DNA of 41,172 bases from NCBI GenBank assembly GCA_964555295.1, contig CAZKRL010000027.1, positions 1-41,172 on the forward strand, read 5' to 3'. This DNA is from CAZKRL01 sp964555295 (lineage in GTDB: Bacteria; Bacteroidota; Bacteroidia; Flavobacteriales_D; Sanyastnellaceae). Shown here one piece after another: positions 7,482 to 16,852 of the stretch (within the stretch, counting starts at the first letter, position 1; the number at the start of each line of letters is the position of its first letter). The translations under genes were made by a program, and so were the position numbers. The notes beneath the pieces are model-generated. The model did not search any database. It was not told where the DNA came from and was given only the letters and a program-made list of their open reading frames with translations.

Positions 7482-9215
7482 TTATCGGGGCCCACGGATC
7501 CTCTTTTTCCAACATTCGTAAAGCGCCTTTTGTCGCTCGCTGATTTCCAGACGCTCCATCACCCGGGTGCGGGTTATGACAGGTTCCTCCGCTGCGCGAA
7601 GTTTTGTAGTCAACACCTTGCCCTTGCGGATAAACTTCAACTCTATCTCCTCGTGCTCTTGCAATTGAAGTTGGAAATTTTTATAGGGCAAGTAGCCATT
7701 AACGTTGATAATCTCGTCGTCGCGCCAAAGTCCTGCAACATCAGCAGGTGAATCGGGCCAGACCATTTGCACTTCAGCCTTTTGTGAGGATTCATCCACT
7801 ATCATTCCCAGCCAGGCCTCACTCCATTTTGAAGACGGTGTTTCAATTACCGAACAGCCAACCCTTTTCAATGCATCATTGATCTCAACGCCATAGTCAC
7901 ATGCGGTTTCAGCCAAGCCCCGAATTGCAGTCGAATCAGCTCCGCCAAACTCACCTACAATACTCCAAAAGTCATCTTCAGAATAACCACGCGACAATTT
8001 TCCATAGCGCTCATATAAGGTTCGCATTACGTCATCCAGGGAATGACTCCCATCAGAATAATCCATGATACGGATATCAAGAATCATTGCGATCAGAAAA
8101 CCTTCATTATAGATAGAAACCTTTCGCCATGGAATACCTTGCGTATATCCATCGAGCCATGTATCTATACTACTCTCAGCAACTGACAAACTAAACCTTC
8201 CAGGGTTCCAGTAGTGGTCGTGCATATGCTCGTCAAGTACACGTAACCACTCCGAGTCGGACAATAGCTCGCATCGCCATAGTAACAAATCTCCATAATA
8301 GGTAGTTATCCCCTCGTATACATATCCTGTGCGCGCGTAATTCGCGTGAGCGAAATCATATGGCATCATCTCCACCGGACGAATACACTTGATATTCCAG
8401 GTGTGATAAAGCTCATGGCAACTGATGCCTAATAAGTCGTTGTATAGACCCTCCGTTTGAAAATCGGTTTTCGGCCCCATTGCGATTACAGTGCTATTTC
8501 TGTGCTCAACACCATGCCGTAAAAAACCAGGCACGAAATGATAAAGGAAGTGATATTCTTCACATGGGATTGAGCCAAAAAGCTCAATCTGTAAATCAGT
8601 AAAATTCTTCATGTCCCGCCTAAAGCGTTCCATGTCAAAAGCATATCCACCTTGAATCCAAATGTTAAAGAGTATACCAAACGACTCATAGACTTCATGC
8701 GCAATATTTTCTGTAGCGATGAGTGGACAATCGGCGAGCTCATCAAAGTTTTTGGCTATCAATACGTGATCGCTCTTGCGTCTTAATCCCGAAGCGATTC
8801 GATAGTTTGCCGGCAAATTGAAATTCACTTCATATGGCAAATGTTGATATTCCGGAAGGTAAAGAAAGCAATTGACAGGATTGATATACAGTTGGCTCTC
8901 ATCTAAAAAACTAGACCCGGCATTGAGTTCAGCCGCATAGTATTCATACTCAATGACGATATGCTCGTTACCTTGGGTATTGACAATCCATTGGTGGCTC
9001 GCTGTTTTTTGAGTAATCAAAGTGGTTCCATCCAGAGAGAGCGCCTTCCAACAACGAATATTCTTTGCAAAACTTCCCATCTCATAACGCCCTGGCCTCC
9101 ATGAAGCTAAACGAAGCTTCAAATTTCCCTGCCCCATGGTAGGAAAGACACCGCGCAATTGAATGAAATGCCGATGCGCGTTTTTATTACTAACCTGATA
9201 GTGAATCATACTCAT
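7482..9215 (-). CDS. M61 family metallopeptidase (glycyl aminopeptidase type) with PDZ domain
   Basis: A 577-residue zinc peptidase. The zinc-binding HELYH is at residues 267-271 with the third ligand in YVYEGITTYYGD (Glu301), and GVEHRNS precedes it as in other M61 members. The N-terminal half is the beta-rich M61 N domain. A PDZ domain follows near residues 480-565, with DSPADVAGLWRDDEIINVNG. No signal peptide is seen at the chosen start, so the enzyme may be cytoplasmic, although a longer reading frame exists upstream. The start at 9215 is chosen because it overlaps the phosphatase stop in an ATGA arrangement, and the in-frame extension to 9326 lies wholly within the phosphatase gene. Family members remove N-terminal glycine or alanine. 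Confidence 0.9.
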   Translation of the reverse strand: MSMIHYQVSNKNAHRHFIQLRGVFPTMGQGNLKLRLASWRPGRYEMGSFAKNIRCWKALSLDGTTLITQKTASHQWIVNTQGNEHIVIEYEYYAAELNAGSSFLDESQLYINPVNCFLYLPEYQHLPYEVNFNLPANYRIASGLRRKSDHVLIAKNFDELADCPLIATENIAHEVYESFGILFNIWIQGGYAFDMERFRRDMKNFTDLQIELFGSIPCEEYHFLYHFVPGFLRHGVEHRNSTVIAMGPKTDFQTEGLYNDLLGISCHELYHTWNIKCIRPVEMMPYDFAHANYARTGYVYEGITTYYGDLLLWRCELLSDSEWLRVLDEHMHDHYWNPGRFSLSVAESSIDTWLDGYTQGIPWRKVSIYNEGFLIAMILDIRIMDYSDGSHSLDDVMRTLYERYGKLSRGYSEDDFWSIVGEFGGADSTAIRGLAETACDYGVEINDALKRVGCSVIETPSSKWSEAWLGMIVDESSQKAEVQMVWPDSPADVAGLWRDDEIINVNGYLPYKNFQLQLQEHEEIELKFIRKGKVLTTKLRAAEEPVITRTRVMERLEISERQKALYECWKKRIRGPR

Positions 9216-10852
9216 TTTTTCAAAGCTTCGATAATAGGTTGTCCTGTGCAGGACTCTGGCGGTGAAATACGCAATATTTGAGAAATCGTAGCAACTATGT
9301 CTGGTATTATTAAGTGGCGGTAACATTCTCCTTGCTGTACGCCGGTTCCGTATATAAGTAAGGGAACATGTGTATCATATCCATACCCAGAGCCATGCGT
9401 TGTGCCTGTCATGCCATACTCAATATAGCCTGGCTTAAGGAAATAAATCACATCGCCAGATCGGTGTGAATCAAAACCATTTTCTATACCTGTTTTGAAC
9501 TCAGAACCGCCTCTGAATTGCGCAAGATCTGAATAGGTAAAAGCAGAGTGAACCTCCTGAAAAAGGGTGGCAAGTTGCGCCACCTCATACTGCAATTCTT
9601 TCAGCGACAGCTTCTTTGCTTTGATGAATTCGCGATTGATAAAAATATTTTGATTGCTTTCATTTATGATCCAGTCGCCCTGTCCATAGCGCGCAGAAAG
9701 CGAGTCTTCAAGCAACTGCTCGAGTCGATCGCTTTTCCAATACCCCCCAACAGATTGTAACGTTTGCATATATGATGGCGTTGGCGCACCACCGTGATCA
9801 GCCGTAAGGAATAGCAAATAATTCTCTTTGCCAAATTTCTGATCAAGCCATTTCAGCATTCGGGCAATGTCCTGATCAAGTCTTAGATATGTATCTTGAA
9901 TTTCGCGGCTATGCATTCCGAATTGATGCCCTACATAATCCGTTGATGAAAAACTAACACAAAGCAAATCCGTGAAATCATCCACGCCCATCTGCTCTTT
10001 CTCTATGGCTTGCATGGCGAAATCAACCGTCATTGAATTGCCAAATGGAGTGGCTTTAAGTATTTCAAAATTGCCGTTTTGTGCGGCCAGCTCACTGAGT
10101 TTATAAGGGAAAACCGGACGTTGTTGTCCCTTGAATGGCGTTTCATATGCGTTATTATCTGCGAGACTTTCATCGTACCTATCTTCTGTAGCCAACAATT
10201 GCCAATCTCGTTTCAGATAGTCCGAAGACTTACCGGAGCTATTAAACTCATTTACCCAGGCGGGCAACTCACTCATGTACCAAGAACTCGAAACCCATTT
10301 TCCTTCGGCTCCACCAACAAACCAATAGGCGGCATCTGCTGTTCTCCCTGCCGTTAGTGTTGCTCCTCGATCCTTGAGCGCGATACCAATCACTTTCGAT
10401 CTCTGCTGGGTATGAAGCTTCAAAGCGTCGCCTAATGTTGAGCTATTCAGGTAGTGTGGCGACATTTGACCGGAGCCAGAATCGGTTCCGACGCCTTTCA
10501 CTGAAGTATCTGCCGAACAGTAAATCATCTTACCGCTAGCCCTATCATACCAATCGTTTTGAATAATACCATGAATAGAAGGTGTAGTTCCTGTGAATAT
10601 GCTCGCGTGGCCAGGTCCAGTGTATGTAGGCACATAATTATAATGATGATTTGTGGCCATAAAACCCTCTTGCATCAACCTTACAAATCCATCCTGTCCA
10701 AAATCATTTCTGTACCGCTCCAAATAATCGTATCGCATTTGATCCACCGTAATGCCAATGACTATTTTCGGTTGGATTCTCGACTGCGATGAACAAATTA
10801 GTTGGGGTGAAAGTCCGCAGATCAACATGTAAAACCTCAGCGCTTTTGTCAT
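9212..10852 (-). CDS. PafA-type alkaline phosphatase
   Basis: A 546-residue alkaline phosphatase superfamily enzyme with an N-terminal signal segment, so exported to the periplasm. The residues known as catalytic in the PafA subfamily are all present at near-identical positions: metal ligand Asp37 (GITVDQMRYDY), nucleophile Thr78 (YTGPGHAS), Asn99 (NDWYDR), Lys160 and Arg162 (IALKDRGATL). The remaining zinc ligands are in DYVGHQFGMHS, LTADHGG and GTTHGSGYG. PafA enzymes are phosphate-irrepressible monoesterases that free phosphate from organic phosphates. It is the first gene of a two-gene unit with the M61 peptidase, overlapping by four bases. A -7-like box ends four bases before its ATG. 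Confidence in the subfamily is high because the Lys/Arg pair distinguishes PafA from PhoA. Confidence 0.93.
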   Translation of the reverse strand: MTKALRFYMLICGLSPQLICSSQSRIQPKIVIGITVDQMRYDYLERYRNDFGQDGFVRLMQEGFMATNHHYNYVPTYTGPGHASIFTGTTPSIHGIIQNDWYDRASGKMIYCSADTSVKGVGTDSGSGQMSPHYLNSSTLGDALKLHTQQRSKVIGIALKDRGATLTAGRTADAAYWFVGGAEGKWVSSSWYMSELPAWVNEFNSSGKSSDYLKRDWQLLATEDRYDESLADNNAYETPFKGQQRPVFPYKLSELAAQNGNFEILKATPFGNSMTVDFAMQAIEKEQMGVDDFTDLLCVSFSSTDYVGHQFGMHSREIQDTYLRLDQDIARMLKWLDQKFGKENYLLFLTADHGGAPTPSYMQTLQSVGGYWKSDRLEQLLEDSLSARYGQGDWIINESNQNIFINREFIKAKKLSLKELQYEVAQLATLFQEVHSAFTYSDLAQFRGGSEFKTGIENGFDSHRSGDVIYFLKPGYIEYGMTGTTHGSGYGYDTHVPLLIYGTGVQQGECYRHLIIPDIVATISQILRISPPESCTGQPIIEALKK

Positions 10853-10856
10853 GCAT

Positions 10857-10886
10857 CAAAAATAAGCTTTAGCGATACTCTTCGAA
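10857..10886 (-). promoter_or_regulatory. Promoter of the phosphatase/M61 unit
   Basis: On the minus strand TTCG (10886-10883), 18 bases, then TATTTTTG (10864-10857) resembles the TTTG-N19-TANNTTTG consensus, with a full match in the -7 part. The -7 box ends four bases before the ATG, so the transcript would begin at or next to the start codon. Confidence 0.5.
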
Positions 10887-11025
10887 TAGACCAGTGATAT
10901 AAGTCAAAAGCCCTTAAACAACTTGCGCAATTCCAATTGAAATACCTCTATGCAGATGCATTCACTCTGAAATAAAACGTGTGGTTAATTTGGGTTAATC
11001 GAAATCAATACAACCTCATTTCATT

Positions 11026-11033
11026 CACATTTG
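11026..11033 (+). promoter_or_regulatory. Possible -7 box of the two-component operon
   Basis: CACATTTG matches TANNTTTG except for the first base and ends four bases before the GTG start at 11038. No -33 element is found at the standard distance. Confidence 0.3.
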
Positions 11034-11037
11034 CACT

Positions 11038-12510
11038 GTGAATGTTTCGAAACTAAAATACCTCATCTGGGCAGGTGCCATCGCGCTAGTGAGCCTGGTG
11101 TTTTTGCAGGTGTATTGGGTGTCAGATATTTTTCAATTACGTCGACAAGATTTTGAATCTACCGTGCACATCGCATTGAGCGATATCGCACTCAAACTTG
11201 AAAATCAATCCGATGCTGAGTTGGGGGCCACTTCAGTGAGATTAAAGGGCTTTGATGAGAGCAACATGCTGGTTGCCGATAACACCGGAGGAATGAATCT
11301 CTTACCCGTATCTCAGGACTCACTCACCAAGAACAATGTAGATGACCGGCTGCAAAACTCCGGCGTTTCCAATCCTGAAATACTATCACAATCAGGACTG
11401 CTCGAGGATCTTCTCGGTGGCGCATTTACACTCGATGTGTATCAACCTATTCAGGAGCGAATTGACACCAATGTTCTTGATTCGATGATTCGCTCAGAGC
11501 TTACTTCGCACGGCATTAGAACCAACTACCTCTTTGGCGTTTTCGATCGCAATCAGCAACCAGAAATACTTACCGCTCGATCATCTTCGCAAATGTCCGT
11601 TTTACAAGACGGTGGCTATACGGTTCGATTATTTCCCGGCGATAAAGTCGCCTCGCCCAGCTATCTTACTGTCTATTTCCCCGAGCAAGAGAAATACCTG
11701 TTAAGCTCGATGTGGATCATGTTATTTGCCACCGCCGCCCTATTGTTAGTGGTGATGCTTTTGTTCTCCTATTCACTCAGTACGATATACCAACAGAAAA
11801 AACTGAGTGATATGAAATCTGACTTCATCAACAATATGACGCATGAACTCAAGACTCCCATATCCACCATATCACTTGCCTGCGAAGCACTGAAAGATCC
11901 TGATATGGTCAAGAATCATGACGCTTCCGGAGGGTATGTAGATATGATTCGACAAGAAAACCGCCGACTTGGGATCTTGGTAGAGAATGTTTTGCGCACC
12001 TCAGTCTTCGAACAAGGCAAAGTGATTTTGAATCGCAAAAAAACGGATGTGCATGGCCTCATTGCGCAGGTGATTGCCAACATGCAAATTCAAGCAAAAC
12101 AACGTAAAGGAACGATTACATCCCACCTCAACGCAGCACATCCCATAGTTCTGGGCGACGCTCTGCATCTTTCAAACATCATTTATAACCTGCTTGATAA
12201 CGCACTTAAATATTGCGACCGTGAGCCACAAATCGAAGTGTCGACTCGCAGCGATCAACACTCATTCCAGCTTATCGTAAAAGACAACGGTATTGGAATC
12301 GCACGCAATCATCAGACCCGTGTATTTGATAAGCTATTCAGGGTGCCCACAGGCAATATTCACAACGTGAAAGGCTTCGGACTCGGGCTCAGTTATGTAA
12401 AAAATGTTATAGAGATGCATCAAGGCACAGTAGATGTGCAGAGTGAACCCGGAAAGGGCAGCATTTTTACCGTCACAATTCCAAACAACAATGCTCAAGA
12501 AGAAAGTTAA
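11038..12510 (+). CDS. Sensor histidine kinase (RprX-like)
   Basis: A 490-residue membrane kinase. One transmembrane helix at about 7-28 and another at about 223-248 enclose a periplasmic sensing region of some 195 residues with no recognised domain. The dimerisation/phosphoacceptor domain carries His269 in NNMTHELKTPIST. The ATPase domain has the N box IIYNLLDNALKY, G1 VKDNGIGIA and G2 GFGLGLSYV. There is no HAMP domain. The kinase half resembles Bacteroidota RprX-type kinases. The start is GTG, forced because no ATG lies nearby and the first helix follows directly. The gene overlaps the response regulator gene by 20 bases, so the two form one operon. The stimulus is unknown. Confidence 0.93.
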   Translation: MNVSKLKYLIWAGAIALVSLVFLQVYWVSDIFQLRRQDFESTVHIALSDIALKLENQSDAELGATSVRLKGFDESNMLVADNTGGMNLLPVSQDSLTKNNVDDRLQNSGVSNPEILSQSGLLEDLLGGAFTLDVYQPIQERIDTNVLDSMIRSELTSHGIRTNYLFGVFDRNQQPEILTARSSSQMSVLQDGGYTVRLFPGDKVASPSYLTVYFPEQEKYLLSSMWIMLFATAALLLVVMLLFSYSLSTIYQQKKLSDMKSDFINNMTHELKTPISTISLACEALKDPDMVKNHDASGGYVDMIRQENRRLGILVENVLRTSVFEQGKVILNRKKTDVHGLIAQVIANMQIQAKQRKGTITSHLNAAHPIVLGDALHLSNIIYNLLDNALKYCDREPQIEVSTRSDQHSFQLIVKDNGIGIARNHQTRVFDKLFRVPTGNIHNVKGFGLGLSYVKNVIEMHQGTVDVQSEPGKGSIFTVTIPNNNAQEES

Positions 12511-13186
12511 GGTGCTTCTTTGTGAAGACGATCCCAATCTCGGAAAATTACTAAAAGACTATCTCATCGCTAAAGATTTCGATGCGCATCTCGCAACAGA
12601 TGGCGCAGAGGGGCTCAAGTTATTCAAGAGAGAGACATTCGACTTTCTCATACTCGATGTAATGATGCCGGTGAAAGATGGTTTCGCTGTTGCCAAAGAA
12701 GTCAGAAAGGAAGATCGGCACACCCCCATATTATTCCTCACTGCGAAATCCATGAAAGAGGATACACTTGAAGGATTTGAATCAGGCGGCGATGACTATA
12801 TGACCAAACCATTCAGCATGGAAGAACTCGTGGCCCGAATTCATGCGATTCTGCGCAGATCATCACCCTTCCCGGTATCCGATGAAGAAACCATCGTGAA
12901 AATCGGCAAGTACACTTTCGATTACCAGAAACAGAAGTTGAGCATTGATCATCAAGAAATCAAACTTACCACGAAGGAAAATGAATTGTTGTTTCTCCTA
13001 AGTAAGAGTCGAAATGGTATTCTCGAAAGAAGCATGGCACTCAAACATATCTGGGGCGAAGACAGTTATTTCAACGGCCGTTCAATGGACGTATATATCG
13101 CAAAAATCAGAAAGCACTTGCGCGAAGACAATTCTGTAGAAATTCTGAACATCCACGGCAAAGGGTTTAAGATGCTTACGCCATAG
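12491..13186 (+). CDS. OmpR/PhoB-family response regulator (RprY-like)
   Basis: A 231-residue regulator. The receiver domain (about 6-120) has the acidic pair CEDD, phosphoacceptor Asp56 (FLILDVMMPVKDG), the switch threonine in LFLTAKS, and Lys106 in DYMTKPF. The winged-helix DNA-binding domain follows (about 130-231) with LTTKENELLFLL and RSMDVYIAKIRKHL. The start ATG 12491 begins MLKKKVKVLLCEDD; an earlier in-frame start inside the kinase gene adds an unrelated tail and is rejected. It is the partner of the overlapping kinase. Targets cannot be told from this window. Confidence 0.94.
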   Translation: MLKKKVKVLLCEDDPNLGKLLKDYLIAKDFDAHLATDGAEGLKLFKRETFDFLILDVMMPVKDGFAVAKEVRKEDRHTPILFLTAKSMKEDTLEGFESGGDDYMTKPFSMEELVARIHAILRRSSPFPVSDEETIVKIGKYTFDYQKQKLSIDHQEIKLTTKENELLFLLSKSRNGILERSMALKHIWGEDSYFNGRSMDVYIAKIRKHLREDNSVEILNIHGKGFKMLTP

Positions 13187-13249
13187 AATTCATTGTCTGC
13201 CCGAACCTCAGATTCCTGAAAGTAAGCCCATGATAACTGCGCTACGACG

Positions 13250-13257
13250 TATTATTG
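13250..13257 (+). promoter_or_regulatory. Possible -7 box before the short-chain dehydrogenase
   Basis: TATTATTG differs from TANNTTTG at one base and ends four bases before the ATG at 13262. It suggests that the dehydrogenase row has a promoter of its own, separate from the two-component operon. Confidence 0.3.
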
Positions 13258-13261
13258 CTCC

Positions 13262-14035
13262 ATGCAATTGATACGTCGCGGCTATGTAATCACCGGCGCA
13301 GGAAGCGGAATTGGTCGCGCCACTGCAATACGTTTTTCAAAACAACGAGACGCACAGCTCATACTCATTGGCAGAAATAGCGAAACGCTAAAAACCACTC
13401 TGAGCATGTGTGACAACCCATCGCAACAACACGTTTGTCAGATGGATATAAGAGACTCCAAAGCATGGCAACGACTTTGGGGGCATTTCAATGCCAGCGA
13501 AATCAATCTCTGCGGCGTCTTTGCCAATGCAGGAGAAGGAGGTGAAAATCATTACGGAGATAACCGCTGGTCAGAAATCATTGATATCAATCTGAATGGC
13601 ACTTATACTACCATCATGGAGTGCTTTCCGTATTTAAAAAACAGTTCCGAAAAGGTCAAACATGTGCTTATCACTTCCTCGTGTCTGGCCCGCTTTGGTG
13701 TTCCTCGATATTCTGCCTATTGCACCTCAAAAACAGGATTGCTCGGACTCACGCGATCACTCGCCCTGGAATTTGCCGATCATCAGATTCTCGTAAACGC
13801 AATATGCCCCGGTTGGGTAGACACCGAAATGGCCGCCGCGAGCATGGGGCGACTTGCTTCACATCAAAACAAAGCACTCGACGTCGTCCGCAGTGAGCAA
13901 GCCGCGATGGTGCCATTGCAAAGAATATCCCAACCCGATGAAATTGCTGCTCTGGTAGAGTTTCTTTTCCGTGGCGACCAGCAATCGATGACAGGTCAGG
14001 CCATCGATATCAATAACGGTTCTTTTATGTCATGA
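13262..14035 (+). CDS. Short-chain dehydrogenase/reductase
   Basis: A 257-residue classical SDR. The cofactor-binding TGAGSGIG is at 11-18, the ANAG motif at about 88-91, and the catalytic residues are Ser140 (ITSSCLA), Tyr153 and Lys157 (YSAYCTSK), with an Asn in IDINLNG. The region after strand 6, CPGWVDTEMA, is also typical. An Arg (IGRNS) at the end of strand 2 hints at NADP preference, which is weak evidence. The C-terminal TGQAIDINNG is the usual end of FabG-like SDRs. It overlaps the M28 peptidase start (ATGA), so the two are co-transcribed. The substrate is not evident. Confidence 0.9.
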   Translation: MQLIRRGYVITGAGSGIGRATAIRFSKQRDAQLILIGRNSETLKTTLSMCDNPSQQHVCQMDIRDSKAWQRLWGHFNASEINLCGVFANAGEGGENHYGDNRWSEIIDINLNGTYTTIMECFPYLKNSSEKVKHVLITSSCLARFGVPRYSAYCTSKTGLLGLTRSLALEFADHQILVNAICPGWVDTEMAAASMGRLASHQNKALDVVRSEQAAMVPLQRISQPDEIAALVEFLFRGDQQSMTGQAIDINNGSFMS

Positions 14036-15399
14036 GAAAGGCATTGCTTACATTTTGTGCAACCGCGATTTCATGCGGCCTGATGGGTCAGGCACTATCA
14101 GATTCTGTAATGCTCCGGAAAATTCATGACGAGATTCTTACCCATGCTTCGTGCTATGAAAATCTGCGCTATTTGTGTAAACAAATTGGCCATCGAGTAG
14201 CTGGCTCTGAATCTGCAGCAAAGGCCATCCAATGGGGCAGAGAAGCATTGCTCAAGGCAGGAGCTGACACCGTTTTTTTAATGCCTGTAGAGGTGCCTCA
14301 TTGGGTGCGGGGTTCCACTGAGAAAGTACATTATCGCTCAGGCAATACAACAAAAGAACTCGCCACTACCGCCCTTGGTGGTTCAGTTGGAACGCAAGGT
14401 GTACTCAGCGCTAAAGTCATTGAAGTAAAATCGATTGAGGAGTTGAGAACGTTGGGTTCGTCGAAAATTTCGGGGAAAATTGTTTTCTTCAATAAGGCCA
14501 TGGACGCCACACTTATGAATACCGGTGCTGCCTACGGAGGCGCCTGGTCTATACGAGGCAATGGTCCTGCAGAGGCCGCCAGATACGGCGCTGTTGGCTG
14601 TGTCATAAGATCTCTCTCGACCGCCGACGACAACTTCCCACATACCGGCGCGACGAACTATAATGATAGTTTACCCAAAATTCCAGCGGCAGCGTTGAGT
14701 GTTGTGGGTGCCAGAGAATTGTCCACGGCATTGAGAGCAGACCCTGATTTGACAATGGAGATGGAGTTGAGCTGTCAGCTATTTCCTAAAATCATGCAAG
14801 CCAATGTGGTGGGTGAAATACGCGGAACCTCGCGTGACTATATCACGGTGGGCGGCCATCTTGATTCGTGGGACATTGGTGAAGGGGCGCACGATGATGG
14901 CACCGGAATCGTTCAATCTATTGAGGTTATTAGAACCTTAAAAGCGTTGAATTACACACCTGAGTGCAATGTGCGAGCTGTGCTTTTCATCAACGAAGAG
15001 TTTGGAAATGATGGCGGAGAAACCTACGCTGAGCAATGTAAAAACATGGGATTAAAGCATCGCGCTGCTATCGAGAGTGACGGTGGAGGCTTTACACCGA
15101 ATGGTTTCAATTGCGATGTACCCGATTCGTTATACCCTACCTTTTCATCATGGCTCCCTTTGCTCGAGCCCTACAATCTTTTGCGTTTCCGGAGAGGGGG
15201 CAGCGGTGTAGACATTCGACCACTCAAAGATGACAACATTGCCTTGTTTGGTCTTATGGTTGATAGCAATCGGTACTTTGATTTTCATCATAGCAAGAAC
15301 GACATCTTCGAAAATGTGAACCCGCGCGAATTGAGTCTGGGCGCAGCAGCCATGACCTCGCTTGTTTTTTTAATTGACAAGCGAATGGAACAACCGTAA
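14032..15399 (+). CDS. M28 family metallopeptidase, carboxypeptidase Q-like
   Basis: A 455-residue exported di-zinc peptidase. A signal peptide covers about residues 1-20 (MRKALLTFCATAISCGLMGQ). A protease-associated region lies near 120-240. The zinc site is complete: His276 and Asp278 in VGGHLDSWDIGEG, bridging Asp288 in HDDGTG, Glu322/Glu323 in INEEFG, an Asp in ESDGG, and the final His in FHHSKNDIF. The HLDSWDIGEGAHDDGTG form is that of the plasma glutamate carboxypeptidase/carboxypeptidase Q group, which cleave dipeptides or short peptides. It acts in the periplasm or at the surface. Its start overlaps the SDR stop by four bases. Confidence 0.92.
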   Translation: MRKALLTFCATAISCGLMGQALSDSVMLRKIHDEILTHASCYENLRYLCKQIGHRVAGSESAAKAIQWGREALLKAGADTVFLMPVEVPHWVRGSTEKVHYRSGNTTKELATTALGGSVGTQGVLSAKVIEVKSIEELRTLGSSKISGKIVFFNKAMDATLMNTGAAYGGAWSIRGNGPAEAARYGAVGCVIRSLSTADDNFPHTGATNYNDSLPKIPAAALSVVGARELSTALRADPDLTMEMELSCQLFPKIMQANVVGEIRGTSRDYITVGGHLDSWDIGEGAHDDGTGIVQSIEVIRTLKALNYTPECNVRAVLFINEEFGNDGGETYAEQCKNMGLKHRAAIESDGGGFTPNGFNCDVPDSLYPTFSSWLPLLEPYNLLRFRRGGSGVDIRPLKDDNIALFGLMVDSNRYFDFHHSKNDIFENVNPRELSLGAAAMTSLVFLIDKRMEQP

Positions 15400-15439
15400 A
15401 ACAGATAGTCAGAAGAAGATTAAGTTTATACCCATAGAG

Positions 15440-16849
15440 ATGAATGCATTGAAAAAGCTATCCTTTCTAACAAATGCATTTTTGTATTTAAAGAATCGGA
15501 GCTACTTAAGCATAATTGCGATTGGCGTTGCCGGTTTCTTTTTCGTGCGTAACACTCAGTATGTCAAACGATGGGAAGAACCCAACTCACCCATTCAGTG
15601 GGATGTCATCTCGTATTATGAATACTTGCCTGCGATATTTATACACCATGATTGGTCGCTTTCATTTCTTGATCAAAAGCCTGAATTAGAGGGCAAGTTC
15701 TGGCATTCGCACGGACCAGAAAATAGTCGCGTGATCCGCACCAGCATGGGAATGGCGATATTGTATTTGCCCTTTTTTGCAGCAGGACATTTATCTGCTC
15801 ACATGTTTGGGTATTCTACAGATGGCTTCTCTGACCCTTATGAAATTGCACTTATTTACGGCAGCATCGTATACTGCATCATAGCGCTGCTCATACTAAG
15901 AAGTATTTTCAAAAGATATGTAGGGGATGCCGCCTCTGCGCTTACTCTTCTCACGATTGCACTCGGAACCAATCTGTTCTATTACACCACCGTAGAAGGG
16001 CCAATGGCACATGCCTGGCTGTTCATGCTGTATTCGGCATTTCTATACAACACTATCCGTTGGCATGAAAGTGATGGCAGCTCAAAATATTTCTATGCAC
16101 TTTCGCTCATCGGGGGCATCATGGTGCTTTGCCGACCCACCGAGATAATTGTCCTGATTGTAATCCTATTCTTTGGAATAAAACGAATCAGCGACATCCT
16201 GCCGCACCTTCGAAAACTCTTTTTTCCGCTGCCCCGGCTACTGTTAGGCGCACTGTTTTTTGCCGCCCCCTTCTTTCTTCAGATGTGTTACTGGAAAAAC
16301 GTTACAGGGAGTTGGCTCTATTATTCTTACCAGGAATATGGTTTCTTTTTCGATGCACCAATGATTTCTGATGGGTTGTTTAGTTATCGAAAGGGGTGGT
16401 TTGTGTATACGCCCGTAGCTTCTTTTTTTATCATCGGCTTCATACTGCTGTATCGCTATCAACGGCAACTTTTTTTACCCATACTCGTGTGGTTTATCCT
16501 CCATATATATATCACTTTCAGCTGGTGCATTTGGTGGTATGGCGGCTCATTCGGTATGCGTGCGTTAATACAAGGCACCGCACTACTTGCCATCAATATG
16601 GCATTGTTGTACGATTTTGTAATTCGTAATTTGAGATATTTTTTCTGGATAATATTGCTTGGTTTATACTTCATTCGTCTGAATCTTTTTCAAACGCGAC
16701 AGTTTTTAAATTCACTCATTCACTGGGATAGTATGACGAGAGAGGCGTACTGGTATGTGTTTGAAAGAAGAGAAATGACGCGTGAAAACTGGACAACCTT
16801 AGAAAGTTACCTGCAAGCACCCGACTACGAAGCACGCACTAAGAAATAA
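15440..16849 (+). CDS. Polytopic membrane protein, probable GT-C-type glycosyltransferase
   Basis: A 469-residue protein with about ten hydrophobic helices. The first extracytoplasmic loop contains WDVISYYEYLPAIFIHHDW, an acidic residue followed by a YYEYLP motif, which resembles the first-loop motif of GT-C glycosyltransferases of the ArnT/PMT kind. Later segments such as LIGGIMVLCRPTEI and FYTTVEGPMAHAW also fit. I do not recognise a named family, and the acceptor is unknown. The start ATG 15440 is chosen because it begins MNALKKLS just before the first helix; the longer frame starting at TTG 15374 overlaps the M28 gene. It is three bases from the next gene, so the two are likely co-expressed. 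Confidence 0.75.
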   Translation: MNALKKLSFLTNAFLYLKNRSYLSIIAIGVAGFFFVRNTQYVKRWEEPNSPIQWDVISYYEYLPAIFIHHDWSLSFLDQKPELEGKFWHSHGPENSRVIRTSMGMAILYLPFFAAGHLSAHMFGYSTDGFSDPYEIALIYGSIVYCIIALLILRSIFKRYVGDAASALTLLTIALGTNLFYYTTVEGPMAHAWLFMLYSAFLYNTIRWHESDGSSKYFYALSLIGGIMVLCRPTEIIVLIVILFFGIKRISDILPHLRKLFFPLPRLLLGALFFAAPFFLQMCYWKNVTGSWLYYSYQEYGFFFDAPMISDGLFSYRKGWFVYTPVASFFIIGFILLYRYQRQLFLPILVWFILHIYITFSWCIWWYGGSFGMRALIQGTALLAINMALLYDFVIRNLRYFFWIILLGLYFIRLNLFQTRQFLNSLIHWDSMTREAYWYVFERREMTRENWTTLESYLQAPDYEARTKK

Positions 16850-16852
16850 AAT

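Noticed and set aside
9216..9326. Upstream extension of the M61 peptidase
   Set aside because: Entirely inside the phosphatase coding region and without family similarity; the ATGA overlap gives a better start.
15374..15439. Upstream extension of the GT-C-like protein from TTG
   Set aside because: Overlaps the M28 peptidase end and lacks any membrane or signal character; ATG 15440 is preferred.
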